Source of the DNA: Symbiodinium natans | Taxonomy: Eukaryota > Sar > Dinophyceae > Suessiales > Symbiodiniaceae | NCBI GenBank assembly: GCA_905221605.1 | Contig: CAJNDS010002853.1 | Span: forward strand, 150,652-214,651 | Length of the DNA: 64,000 bases | Direction of reading: 5' to 3' | Part shown: one piece after another, positions 22,101-32,400 of the stretch | Layout: each line of letters opens with the position of its first letter | Position numbering within the stretch: position 1 is the first letter of the stretch | Position numbers and translations under genes: made by a program | Notes under the pieces: generated by a model | What the model was told of the DNA's origin: nothing | What the model saw: the letters and a program-made list of their open reading frames with translations, nothing else | Database searches by the model: none

Positions 22101-25100
22101 CTGTGTGGGGTAGGCGCCCTGCGCAGAAGGACCTCGGGACTCTGGCGGTCGAGAAGGCGCCTTACGAAACGTGCCTGCTTCAGCGCGTAGGTGAGGCGTG
22201 GCGTCTCTGGGACACGAGGGATTTGCGTGTGGCGGAAAGCGTTGCGTGCAGCGATGAGATTCCAGTCACCGAACGCCTCGCGGTTTTTAGAACGCGCAAG
22301 GGGCCACGCTGGGCTGGCTGGCGTGAGGGATCGGCCACTGCTGGGAGAGGCGCAAGTGACGCTGTGCGCCCAGCAGACGCGGTCGATACGGCGCGCTGCC
22401 CGAGCTATCATATCGTGGAGAGCTGGGACATCGAGAAGATGATCGAAGAGCCTCCAACGGACTACTATTATGAGAAGCTCGCGGCAGATATGCGCGCCCG
22501 GCACCCTAAAGCGTGCCCGCACCTCCTCGACCACCTCGTTTCCTTAGAGGGTTTCCTAGATAAGTCAATCTTGTTTGGGTTCTCCTTTGGAATCAGCAAG
22601 GCCGAAGTTTGTGTCTCCAAAGGCAAGCTCCTGGGACACAACATTGGGCGGGACGGGAGTTCGCCTGACGAAGAGCGTTGTCAGGCGGTGATTGACTTTC
22701 CCCCGCTCTGGGAGAAGCTTCACATTCAGCAATTTTTGGGTTGCGCAAACTGGTTGCGCGGCTACCTGCCTGTTGAGTATGGGCACGCAGCCAAGATTTT
22801 AGGGCAGTGGCAGAAGCCAGGCGCCGTCTTCCCTGAAGGCGGGCTGGGCTCAGCCGCCACCGAGGGTTGCAAAGCCTTTAAAGCGATTAAGCGCATGATG
22901 CAAAACCGCATCAATTTGGCTACCTTCGATGAGGCCTCTGCTGCGGATGGGTCTTGTCCCCTTGAGCAGATCGCGGATGCGTCGGGCATCGCGGTAGGGG
23001 GCAGCGTCGTGCAGATGACGCGTGACTTGAGTCAGCTCAAGGTGCTTATGACGCACTCAAAGAGCCTGACCCCCGCGCAGCAGAACTGGCCGCCCTTGAT
23101 ACAGGAGGCGTTTGCCCAGCTCGAGGTAAAGCGGGCGACACGCCGCATGTTTGGCTCTATTCGGACTCTGTGTTGGACAGATCATGCCAACCTTACCCGA
23201 GCGCAAACATCGGACATCGGAATGGATCCGAAGCTCGTCCGGTGGGTTGCGGAAATCCTTATGGATGGGTCCGAAATAAGGAGCCTTAGCGGTCGCTCAG
23301 CGACGCTGGGTGACAGTTTTAGCCGCAATCCCAAGGATCGGGATGCGCTCCTTGCGGCGAGGACGAAAGACCTCGAGGGCCTTTCGGGCCAACTCCGAGG
23401 ATTCGACCTGGACCAGTACCTCGGAGAGGGTACGGAGGGTGACGGACCAGTGCCCTGGGCGGTCGGCAATGACGCCGTCCCAGAGCCTGCGGGCCGTGTC
23501 CAGGCCGCGGCTGTGCCGATGTGCGTCGTCGCAGCCCTTCCGGTGCGCGTCATGGTTGTCTTTGACTACGCGCGTTGGAAAGAGCAGGACGCAGAGCTGA
23601 CTGAGATCAGGCGCGTTTTCCAAGCGAGCCTCCCTGGAGTTTCTGTGGCTGTCAGGGGTTGTTGGGGTCCGTTTGAGGATACCGACGGGCTTGCCTCGCA
23701 TTTTGATTGCGGGGCCGGCAGGCTCGCAGGGACCAAGAAGATCAAGCGGATCAGGGTCGACTTGCTCACTTCGTGTGCCAAGGTTCTTAGGGAAGCTTCG
23801 GGGTTTCGTCCGCAGTTCCTCGTAGGACTTGGACAAGGCGGGCTGGTCACAGCCGTCCTTAGGTGGCCTTTGGTTGTTGAGCTCACGCTCCAAGCAAGGA
23901 ACCTGCAGCGCAAAGAAGCTAGGGCTGTAGGAGAGGCTTGGGCAGGCATCAAGGCTATCTGGGCGGTGCGGCCACGCCTTTGGCGCACGCAGCAAGGCCA
24001 CTTGGAAGTGGCCGAGGCTTGTCCGGAACTCAAGAAGGATTTTCCGGAGCCTCCCCTGCGAGGTTTTGGGATCGTAGGGAAGCAGGCATTGGGGGCGGAG
24101 GTTCTGCGGTCCTTGAGGCTGGACGCGGTTCGTTCCATCGATGATGCCAGCATTAGAGGGATGCTGGACGAACCGTCACGACCCCTCTGGGACCATGAGG
24201 GTCTATGCATCTGCGGCAAGCGGACCTACCTGTTTTCTCGCTGCCCCGCCTGCATCGAGAAAGAGGCAGTCGATACCTCGGTGGAGATAGCCGAGCGGGA
24301 GGAACCCGAACCTCCGCTTGAGGGCGACCTTGAGGCCCATGACGTGGGCCTAGAGGTCAACTCCGTCCTTGCAACCTTGGATAGGACAGGAGGTTTGTTT
24401 AGGGTTAGGTCCTCAACCATCCAGCAATGGGCGGTAGGGTTCAGGACTACGCCCAAAGATGCTCCAGTTCCCACAGCATATGGCATGCTGAGTGGGAAGA
24501 TATGGAAGAAGAACCATTCCATGAAACTCAGCCTCGGCTCCCAGCACAAGGATCTTTCCAAGTGGGGCGATGTGAAGCCTTACTGGACCACATGGGTGGT
24601 TAGAGAAGATGGTGCTGTGGTGGCGGGGCACAACTGCTCGCCCCTGAATGCGGTTCAGGGCGACATCGTCGTGCATTGGTCGTCAGTGGTGAACTGGCAC
24701 GGCCACAGACATGTCGTGAATGAGCAGTGTGAGGTGCTCTGGAGGTCTAACGGCAAAGAGGTTGCCTTAGACCCCTCCTTCAGCAAGCTGATGGCCCTTG
24801 TGGGAAGGGTTACTCAGGTCATTGGCTGGCGGGCAACCGGAGAAGCTTCGGATCCCCGCAGTTCTACCCGACAGGCGTCAAGGGTCCTTGCTCAATTCTC
24901 TTCGTCCAACGAGGGCGAAGAAGGGCATTGGACCGCGGGCGCTACCAGTCGCGGAAAGAATGCCAATAAGTGCAAGCTGAAGGGTAGAGTTTTGGCGTTT
25001 ATGGGTGAGGAGCACGAGGGCCCTGCTGTGGTTCTAGAGCTCGTCAGCCATAGCCCCATCCTGTGCATTTGGGACCATTCCTCGACCAAGGTCCAGGTCG

Positions 25101-25552
25101 AGTTTAAGGGCGGTGTTCCGTCTTTGAGCCTGGCCGCGGGGGAGGACGAAAATCGTCGCGAACAGCTCGCGGTCGAGGCGAGGGACGCGGCGAACATTTC
25201 GGAGTTCCGAGTCACGGGATCCCTTCGTACGGCGTGGTACGAGGGCCAGCGGCGCGATCCCTCATTGGCGGGCTCGATTCGCAAGCCGGAGCCGCCGATG
25301 GTGATATCCGGAGACGGGTTGCTGGAGCGCGAGGTGACCCTCAGGACGGGTCAAACCGTCGTCGTCCCAGTGGTTCCCAATGGGGCTGCGGGCGCGAATG
25401 GGGTGACCTGGCGCCGCGCCTGCTACAATTCAGTCCACTGTGGAGTCCTTGGGTGCCGAGGTTACCGTCAAACTGCTGGAGAGGGCAGTCTGGTGGCCCG
25501 ATTTGGAAAAAGATGTGCGGACCTGGGTCGCCAAGTGTCTCGCCTGCATTAA
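18962..25552 (+). CDS. Gag C-terminal part, protease, RT thumb/connection, RNase H, hydrolase-like domain
   Basis: Continuous frame of about 2,190 codons; the first ATG is at 19,046 but it is probably entered by a -1 shift from the first gag frame. Domains in order: Gag capsid-like helical region (about 19,570-20,180); Ala/Lys-rich linker; two canonical CCCH fingers (C-x8-C-x5-C-x3-H) at about 20,364 and 20,587; protease with DGGAGANHV at 20,960; a Cys-rich and hydrophobic stretch (21,725-22,000); RT thumb/connection starting near 22,425 (SKAEVCVSKGKLLGHNIGRD); RNase H with SKSLTPAQQNWPPL (to about 23,400); then a domain with VGLGQGGLV near 23,825. The RT fingers/palm expected before the thumb are absent here and occur instead at 28.2-28.9 kb. 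It ends with the first residues of the integrase zinc domain; integrase continues in the +1 frame. Confidence 0.85.
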   Translation, partial: RLKHQSHPAATLLADEFSKIGGDWHPTKMVRRLRTRFSVAALRGGEDPEDAEEIQREIQCIGELILALGGKESSSQEKVWSSPSDVPVEAVGPRSPGLPQPATASGLGLGLDRGGLHTAEVAGGPSAARDLGATDGDSPLRAKLAALEMEIEALKRGSDGGGSQTGSQNPAGDFAAALAAQTEALKEALAQRGGQSSITTVKTDLTWPTLTDDKSDARDVVLFYEEFEDVCALANNCRGMSAREKLLALRGRCRGSRMKTYTNAYRAAWKSGEVLSDPQAVYDRIKNKHLMFGESREEREVRVDGEHASLAKGKLTGHQFEPLFEASIADLEAVGLGKTPRELYLSYLRKMPPYLQKEIRNDKRLWPGDPKDGGLRGPQTWEESHKVVLEYEQREAAHRAVSHSVYSTTGSPSADPSVALAEAQKEIRSLKAAAKAAAKGAAAAAKAGADQTLAAASKGAGKGADKKICFHFRDHGNCPKGDACPFSHDKELRRKALAAKKGDQTFATAKGKGKGKGGGKAKASAKPKAAAKGAAKPPGTVCPFFSKNGSCKKGASCDMVHNLTTSGGTPALPANWAAPSGASMSNPFAAFSVQIGSSGVQAGVSGAAGRAAVQQHALPLSKGGRDKFAALDDLPKDWWNLADNEPGGYQYRTVVQVLDRKVECMLDGGAGANHVTEELVVGMMNRAAELGIGTEDPGFPVVRLEKWVHPEYVHGIASGAPVPLKGAAVLRVTLLEGRTADDCRPNTEIFVRCKIAARGTSDWHGLIFGGRALDCAGRMGLGFRPGPDFHVLDTLGIRMPRCEDHSKTRKDRAYAFEARLSSLDDASCTEPGGGSRELLRYDGEEPLELSPGDGVLVPVVREQGVSAEGSLSEVVLPVECGVEAVPGLWPTGEGKGFVLLAAQECDHSLQPGEVVAEVRSGLVSTAACGCGAVETVFESEPSPQACADCGVAVASVDHDPCFACGSASRAAARSFQGCSSCARSFGRLRTGARIGVLSVLAAVTVLASVWGGSGPVGRPVEEPGVLSCLDHLPSVDSWWEAPGGYASVWGRRPAQKDLGTLAVEKAPYETCLLQRVGEAWRLWDTRDLRVAESVACSDEIPVTERLAVFRTRKGPRWAGWREGSATAGRGASDAVRPADAVDTARCPSYHIVESWDIEKMIEEPPTDYYYEKLAADMRARHPKACPHLLDHLVSLEGFLDKSILFGFSFGISKAEVCVSKGKLLGHNIGRDGSSPDEERCQAVIDFPPLWEKLHIQQFLGCANWLRGYLPVEYGHAAKILGQWQKPGAVFPEGGLGSAATEGCKAFKAIKRMMQNRINLATFDEASAADGSCPLEQIADASGIAVGGSVVQMTRDLSQLKVLMTHSKSLTPAQQNWPPLIQEAFAQLEVKRATRRMFGSIRTLCWTDHANLTRAQTSDIGMDPKLVRWVAEILMDGSEIRSLSGRSATLGDSFSRNPKDRDALLAARTKDLEGLSGQLRGFDLDQYLGEGTEGDGPVPWAVGNDAVPEPAGRVQAAAVPMCVVAALPVRVMVVFDYARWKEQDAELTEIRRVFQASLPGVSVAVRGCWGPFEDTDGLASHFDCGAGRLAGTKKIKRIRVDLLTSCAKVLREASGFRPQFLVGLGQGGLVTAVLRWPLVVELTLQARNLQRKEARAVGEAWAGIKAIWAVRPRLWRTQQGHLEVAEACPELKKDFPEPPLRGFGIVGKQALGAEVLRSLRLDAVRSIDDASIRGMLDEPSRPLWDHEGLCICGKRTYLFSRCPACIEKEAVDTSVEIAEREEPEPPLEGDLEAHDVGLEVNSVLATLDRTGGLFRVRSSTIQQWAVGFRTTPKDAPVPTAYGMLSGKIWKKNHSMKLSLGSQHKDLSKWGDVKPYWTTWVVREDGAVVAGHNCSPLNAVQGDIVVHWSSVVNWHGHRHVVNEQCEVLWRSNGKEVALDPSFSKLMALVGRVTQVIGWRATGEASDPRSSTRQASRVLAQFSSSNEGEEGHWTAGATSRGKNANKCKLKGRVLAFMGEEHEGPAVVLELVSHSPILCIWDHSSTKVQVEFKGGVPSLSLAAGEDENRREQLAVEARDAANISEFRVTGSLRTAWYEGQRRDPSLAGSIRKPEPPMVISGDGLLEREVTLRTGQTVVVPVVPNGAAGANGVTWRRACYNSVHCGVLGCRGYRQTAGEGSLVARFGKRCADLGRQVSRLH
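20360..20650 (+). other. Two CCCH zinc fingers in Gag
   Basis: ICFHFRDHGNCPKGDACPFS-H and VCPFFSKNGSCKKGASCDMV-H. Both have C-x8-C-x5-C-x3-H spacing, as in eukaryotic RNA-binding CCCH proteins. They replace the CCHC knuckle usual in retroelement nucleocapsids, and lie in a Lys/Gly/Ala-rich basic context suited to RNA binding. Confidence 0.9.
20900..21400 (+). other. Retropepsin-like aspartic protease
   Basis: Active-site-like motif CMLDGGAGANHVTEELV with Asp at 20,960-20,962 (usual D[TS]GA replaced by DGGA), followed by a segment ending WHGLIFGGRALDCAGRMGLG. It would cut the polyprotein. One motif per chain, as expected for a dimeric retropepsin. Assignment rests on position and this motif. 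Confidence 0.6.
22425..23420 (+). other. RT thumb/connection plus RNase H, lacking the palm
   Basis: Starts EEPPTDYYYEKLAADMRARH and continues through KGKLLGHNIGRDGSSPDEER and IQQFLGCANWLRGYLPVEYG, which match the Ty3/gypsy segment normally just after the YxDD palm. RNase H then follows (EQIADASGIAVGGSVVQMT, SKSLTPAQQNWPPLIQEAFA, WTDHANLTRAQ). No finger or palm motif lies between the protease and this point. Confidence 0.85.
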
Positions 25553-26420
25553 AGGCCGCTCTCGACCGACAAAGGTTGAAGCTCGTGCGGTCAAGTGTGG
25601 CGCCGAGACATGCTGGCAGGAAGTCAGCGTGGACTGTGAGGGTCCGAACCGAGAGGACAGGGAGGGGCATAGGTACTCACTTACGTACTTCGATTGCCTC
25701 AGTCATGCTGTCCTCCTCGAGCCGATGAGGTCTCTGACTCATGCTGAAGTCAGGAGGGCGTTCGTTCGCTGCGTGCTTCGCAGCAGGACGATCCCGAGCC
25801 TCATCAGGTCGGATAGAGGGCCAGAGTTCAAGAATGCGCTCATGGCAGAACTCAGCGCGATGCTTGGGACCGAGTGGCGGTTTAGCGCGCCCCTGAGGCC
25901 TTGTGAGTTGGGCGCAAACGAGCGAGTCCACCAAGAAGTTCAAAAGGTGCTGGGGGCGGTCGTCAGGCAAGTCGGCGCCTCCCTTTCCGAAGCTTGGTCG
26001 GATTGGCTCGTGGTGGCGGAGTACGTCATAGACAACACTCCGGGACCCCACGGGTATACCCCGAGGGACCTAGAGCGGAGCTGGTCGCTCGCTCTACCAC
26101 TTGAAAAGGACGTCCTGCGAGACGCCTTGCAGTTTGAACCCATCTCTGATTGGGCTCGGAGCCAGTTCAAACAGTTCTCGGATCTAGCTGCTGCGGTCCG
26201 AGAGCACTGGACGCGGTCTTCAGAAGCGCGGGCGAAACTTGCAAACCGTCATAGGCGCACTGTGGACCTTAAACCAGGCGACCGAGTGGTCTGGAACGCT
26301 CCGAGGGCCCGCTCAGAGGGGGCGGGGCGTGTGCCTTGGAAACCGGGTCTGACCGGCCCCTGGCGCGTGTTGGAAGTCAAGGGCCACAGGCTCACCTTGG
26401 AGCCTGTGTCGATGGAGTCG
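25440..26420 (+). other. Integrase (DD35E) with C-terminal SH3-like part
   Basis: Zinc-domain tail WWPDLEKDVRTWVAKCLACI, core Asp in SVDCEG (25,632), Asp in RSDRGPEF (25,812) and Glu in LGANERVHQE (25,920), with exactly 35 residues between the second Asp and Glu. The C-terminal piece has KPGDRVVWN and GPWRVLEVKGHRLTLEP, as in Ty3/gypsy integrases. It inserts element cDNA into the nuclear genome. Confidence 0.92.
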
Positions 26421-29400
26421 GGGGGTACTTCTTCCGCCCGGCGCGGCCCGATGGAGGCGCACGCAGAAGACTGCATTCTTGTTCCTGCGGATGCAGACGG
26501 CGCGGAATCCCGCGAGCCGGTCGTCTTTGAAGACGATGAAACCGGCGGGGACGACTTGTCTCGCCCCAGCTTAGGGCAGCAGGTTCAAGGCGACGCCAAG
26601 CAGGTGGAGTTCACGCTGACCAGGCGCGGGAGGGACTTCGTCCTCCGCCTTGGTGACCGCATTGCCTATCGGGGTGTAGGTGGAGGCCCGAAGGTGTGCA
26701 GGTTAGGACGGGTCACGCAGGTGGATGCGGCCCGTGCGCAGGTCGGCGTCCATCGCTATCTCCCCGACGCCAGCGGGGTTCGCGTCAAATGGCGGCTTGC
26801 ATATATCGCCGAGGACGGAGCGCTCACGCTTTCAGAAGGGACCCGTCCGGCCCATGAAGCGGTTTCTGTGAAGGAAATCATTTCCAAAATCGACCTAAAC
26901 CGCGACGGCGTGCTTGCTGCAGCCTCGGCCAGAAAGTTGGACAAGGGGGCGTATTCGTTGCAGGACAGGACTCTCGAGCGAGCGTCTCGTGCCGGCACGA
27001 GTGTGCTCTCGATCCAAGAGGCCCTCGCGGACCTCCTGGTCGCGGAACCCCGCGTGTTGCAGCCTAGGGCTTCCCCAGAGTCGGGTGCTGTCGAAAGTTG
27101 GTTCCGGCAGTATTTCCTTGGTGGGGTTGCCGATGTCTTAGAGGTTGCTTGGGGTGACGCGGTCGTTTCCGACGCGGCTAGGAGGCACGGGTACAGGGTT
27201 GTTCCCGCTTTTGTGCAAGGCAAGCAGGCCTACGGGATCACCTGGAACCTGGCCGCAGAAGAGCACTTGGAGGCCATTAGCGGCGCTGTTCTGCGCACAG
27301 AGCCGAAGGTGCTCGTAATTGGGCTTGAGGGCAAGAATGTGCCCCGGGCTTTCCTCCAGCTAGTCGTCCGGTGTGCGCAGGAACGCACACGCGCGGGCGC
27401 CCACGTCGCGCTGCGTTTGCAGGCGCAAAAAGGCGAGTGGGAACCTTGGCGGCTAGAGGAGTGGGGCGCCTTGTTTGGGACGCTCGCAGAGCCACGCTGG
27501 CCTTGGGCTTTCGTGCGGGCTGACATGTGCCAGTTCGCGCGGGCCAGTGGCCGCGGCAACCTCGTTGAGAGCGGGGCCCTGTGGCTCGCCGATTTCAGTT
27601 TAGAATCGGTAGGTTTGAGGTGTAGTAGGCCGGATGCGCTAGGCGCAGTGCAGCACAAGCACGTTGAGCGCGCGCAATCCGACTACAACCTCATAGGGGC
27701 GGCTTTCTGCGCCTCGCTCCAGGACCTTGGTCTGAGGGGCGCAGAAGAGCTGTGCACCGCTGCAGTTGAAAGCTTTCCAGCGACTGCGGGTGCAGATAGC
27801 GCCGCGGCTGCGCCACAGCCCTCTCCAGTCGTTCCCCTCCCGGACGTGCGGTCGGGCGAGGACCTCACGCCAGCAGAGCGTGCGGAGCTGGATAAGGAGG
27901 TGGATAAGTATGCCGCGGAGAAGGAAGCGTTTTGGCGGACCAAGGCGGACGCCAAGGACTGGGATTCCGTCCGGGCTGACCTTGAGGTCTATGCTCTTGC
28001 GGGCGAGAAGGTCGCGGAGGATCCTAGGCGCACCGAGGCCTATAGAGACCTCGTATGGTCGGGTTTGAAGATCGAGCCTGGACCAACCAGACCCGGGCTG
28101 ACCGATGCTGATATCGCAGCCGTCAGGGAGGTCATACGGCGAAAGGCCGCTGGGTTCTGGGTGGAAGACACCACCAGGACCACGGTCAGGAAGTTCGCCC
28201 ATGACTGCATCCCCACCGGGCCGCCGGTCTCGTCCCAGCCTCACAGTCTGAGGGGCGAGTCCGCGCAATGGGTCGACGACAAGCTTGAAGAGGAATGCAA
28301 GCGGGGTCAGTTGATCCGCGGCAGCTCGGCTTGGGGATCTGCGCCGTTTCCGACCAAGGAAATGCCCAGCTACAAGCGGCATAGGAAGCGACGCTTGGTG
28401 GTTGACTACCGCCGTGTGAACGCCCGAATTAAGCGCTCCACGTACTATTGTCGGCGGGGCAGTGATGTGCTCGCCGCCGCAGTAGGTTCGGTTTGGTATA
28501 CCTTCGTGGATGCGGTTAGTGGGTTTAATCAGATTAGGAACACCAAGCGAGCTCGCGAGGTGTTGGCCATTGTGGCAAGGTCAGGGAAATATCTCCCTGT
28601 CGGCCTTACCTTTGGCCCGATTAACGGCCCTGATGATTTCAACTTTGTGGTTGATAGGGCCTATGCCCCCGGCAGAGGTAGGCGCCTTAAGTATACTAAG
28701 GAGTGGATTGCCTACGTAGATGATCTTACTGTTAGGACGGGTAGGGTCATTGATGGGCAGTTTTTCACTGATGCCCAAGCCGAGGGGGCGGTGCGCGAAG
28801 CGTGCGCCAAGGGGGCAGTCGCGGCTCCTCAGAGCGCGTCGTCTGCTCTTGAAGCCTTAGGCGTCCGCGGTGCGCACAACTCCAAGCGCGCGAACCATGA
28901 CGCGGCGCGCTCGGACCAGAATCACCCCACGCGCGTTCTGATGCTCAGGATGTTGGGGCTGTTCGGGTGTTTCTGTGTTCAGGGCGGGTGTTTTTGGGGC
29001 GGGCCGTTTCCCAGGTCGCCGGTCTGCGGGCAGAAGGATTTTTCGTCGTTCGTCGCGTGCAGCTTCGTTCGTTTGTCTCGCAGCCAGTGTTTAGGAAGCA
29101 GGCCTAGAGGTTCGGTCCAAGGTCGAAGCAGAAGCCGTAGAAGCCTTAAAGCCCAGACCTTAAGGAAACTCCCCAAACCCCCGCCGCAGCGGTTCAAGTG
29201 TGTTGTAGAGCCTAGGGTAGGTAGTCCCTCCCCGCGTTCGTGCCTGTGCACTGCGCCCCGCTGCGGGTCGCGACCAGACCGCGCGGGAGCGACCGATCGG
29301 TCGCCCGGACCTTCGTGGTCAACCACAAGGCCCCGCTGCGGGCCGTGCCCTGGCCGCGCGGGAGCGGCTACCTACCACTACTGCACACCGGCCCCTTGCA

Positions 29401-32400
29401 GCGGGCCGTGTCCTGGCCGCTCAAGGGCGCGTCAGGTTTCCCTCGCCCATCGGAGGTCCTGCAAAGCCGCGGGCCTCAGTGCCGCGATGGGTGGAGGAGG
29501 GTCGAAGGGCAGGGGCAAGAGCAAGAGCCCAGGCCCTAAGGGCCGGAAGGGCCCGCCCACGATAGACGACGTGCAGCGCCTGCTAGTCCGATGCATGCGG
29601 CACGGCGAGGGTGGCTGCAGAGGCCGGTTCGGTCCGGGCGGCCTCTACCCGGTTGATGAGTTGATCGAACAACTCGAGATCACCATCAACCAGTACAACC
29701 AGGCGGTCGCGCACGACGCCAGCCAGCGGAAACCGAGGTTGGACACCTCGCACGCTGGTTTCCTTCGTGCCTTCCAAGGCCACTCTGCCGATTGTGGCCA
29801 TCCGATGGGGTTCATGATGGAGGGCCTAAGTGAGACGGCCATCGACGACCTCATCCGTCAATATGGCCCGGCCATGTGGCACGGCACGGACTTGCATGTC
29901 GTGCCAAGCCTGTTGCAGAACGGCCTGATCCCCGGCGGCGGGCCGGGAGGCCGCCTCGGGGTGCACTACGTCCTAGGACACTGCCCCACGCAGTGGGAGG
30001 ACGGAAGGCGCGGGTTCCGCCGCGGATCGACTTGCATAGTCGAGGTCCGACTGGCGGTCCTGCGGGACGCCGGAGTGCCCATCTATGCAGGAGCGGATGG
30101 GGTGGCCCTCACTGGCCAGATTAGGGCCACCGGCATTTCCCGCATCTGGGCACTCCCCAGGGGCTCGCCTGTCTACTCAGACTTGATAGCTGAGTTGGAA
30201 GTGGATAGGTTGGTCCTGCGTGTCGACCTAAAGAGTTTAGGCGACTCCAGTGCGGGCCCCAACCCGCCGTTGGGGCGAGGACCGAAACTGGGCACGGTCC
30301 AAGCGTCCCAAGCTGCTGCGGCCAGCAGCGGCGCGGCGAGCTCCTCGACGGTTGTGCTGGCCCCTGCGGGTCGTGTCATGGCCGCGGGGGCCGCCCAACC
30401 TGTTACCCCTCCTAAGGCCGCGCCTAAGGCCAAAGGGCGTCCCTTAGGGACCCCTAGGACTTCGATCGTGCCAGCGAAGCCCAAGGTGTACCCTAGACGT
30501 AACGTCCCGGGCCCCAATGTCCTCGAGCCCGAGGACTCGCTCGAGGAAGAGGCAGCCCAAGCAGCTGAAGGTGTCGAGGAAGATAGTTCCAGCTCGGATC
30601 TTCCCGACACGCGGGCGCCTCCAGCCGCGGTCAGAGTGAAGGAGGACGAGGAGCCCGCTAGTGGGGCCCAGGGCGAGAGCACAGAGGAAGGAGTCCTCGT
30701 GCTCGGCCAGTCTGTGGTCACCAGCGCGAAGGAATACCTCGCGCGGTCTGAAGCTCTTCTTAGAGCGCAGAAGCTCCAGTCGAGAATACTGGAGGTTGCG
30801 GGAACTGCGATGGTGAAGCTGGAGAAGATCACCAAGCGTGAAGAGTCCCTCAAAACGCTGCGCCGGGAGGGAGAGAGTCGGGCGGCCGGGGAAGGCGCCG
30901 ACGGGGAAGAGGTGTCTGACGATGGTCAGGACGCCCCCGGGGCTGCGGGGCCGAGCAGTTCCGCCAGGCCTTCGGGAGGCGGGACCGCCCAGTCCGCCTC
31001 AGCCTCAGAGGAGCCTCGCCCCAACGCTGACGGCCACTACGGATGTTCGGCTCCGATATACGGGCTAGCTTTTGAGTCGCTGGTGCAGTACCACTTGCAT
31101 CAGGCGGCCTGCCATGGCGCCTCTCTTCCGCCCAACCTGGGGATCAGCCCCTCCGCACCTCTTGACCCTTTTCGTCAGGACTGGCGGGGACGGCTGTTCC
31201 GCCGAGGAAAGGACGGTGGGTATGGGGAGGTGCCCATGCTCCGAGTGATTAGGTACCACAAAGCCAACGGGTACGATCACTCGAGAGTCCCGCTCCTGAG
31301 GCGAGGGGACCGAATCCAGCTTGAGGATGGATCGCACCACATCTATGGTGGTAGCCATCCGCCGGGGTGGCTTCGCGACGACCCCGAGCTGGACCCCCCT
31401 GGTGCTCCAGAGGGAAGCGATGGAGGGTCCACGCCCAAGAGCGAGCCCACGGAGGAGGCCGTGCCCGAGCCTCCGCGGAAGGCCGCTCCGCGCGGGCGGG
31501 CCCTCGAGCCGCCGAAGGGCGACGTCCAGCGACGCCTGGCCGAGCGTCGCTCCAAGCGAGATTACTCGCCGGACCTGGTGACGCCTCTTGACGATCTCCA
31601 TGCCAAGGAGATCGACTCCTTCTTCGCGGGCGACCCAGCCGCGGATAGCCTTGACGTCATTTTGATGCGCGCCGAGGTTCGCACTGAGTCCCACCTCAAG
31701 GTTGGCCGGGAGGAGGAAGAGCCCCTGGTCAAGGAGGAACAGGAGGAGGAGGCTGAGGTCGTCAAGGACGAAGAGGTCTCGGTTGAGATGGAGGCTGCCA
31801 CCGCGGATGAGGCGGACGAGGTCGCCCTCCCAGCCAACCGAGCCTACGTCGAAGGCCGCTTTTACCCCTACGGCAGCTGGCGGTGCTTCTTCTGCGAAGC
31901 CATTAACCCGGTTACCGAGGACCAGTGCCTCACCACGCACGCGGGCGGCCCGAATGCGGGCGCCCCGTGCGACGGCCGATGGATCAATGGGATCGACATC
32001 GGGTGGTGGGAGGTGGATCCCCAAACCGCGCCGGAGCAATGGCGGCGGAGGTTTTCTGCCGAAGAGCTTGAAGACCAACAAGCGCGGGCAGATGCCGCGA
32101 GGCTCCTCAGCGATGAGGAACTCGCTGAAGCCCTCCAGGCGGCCGAAGAGGCGCAGGCGGCCGAGCGCGCCAAGAAGCGGGAACGGCGCCAGGCGGAGAA
32201 GGCGGAGCGCGATGATCACATCAGCGAAGCGCTCCGCATAGCAGGGTGGCAGTGCCCTAACTGCTATGAATGGAACCTTTCATTCAGGCAGCTGTGCTTT
32301 AGGTGCAGCACACCCCTCCGCTTGGCAGAGGTCGTGTCCCGCGGGATCCCGGATCCGCGGCGCGGCGAACAGAGGGACTCGGGCTCCGAGAGCAGCCAGG

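Noticed and set aside
26880-26920. EF-hand loop (DLNRDGVL)
   Set aside because: A single partial loop without flanking helices or the position-12 Glu in the right place; probably chance.
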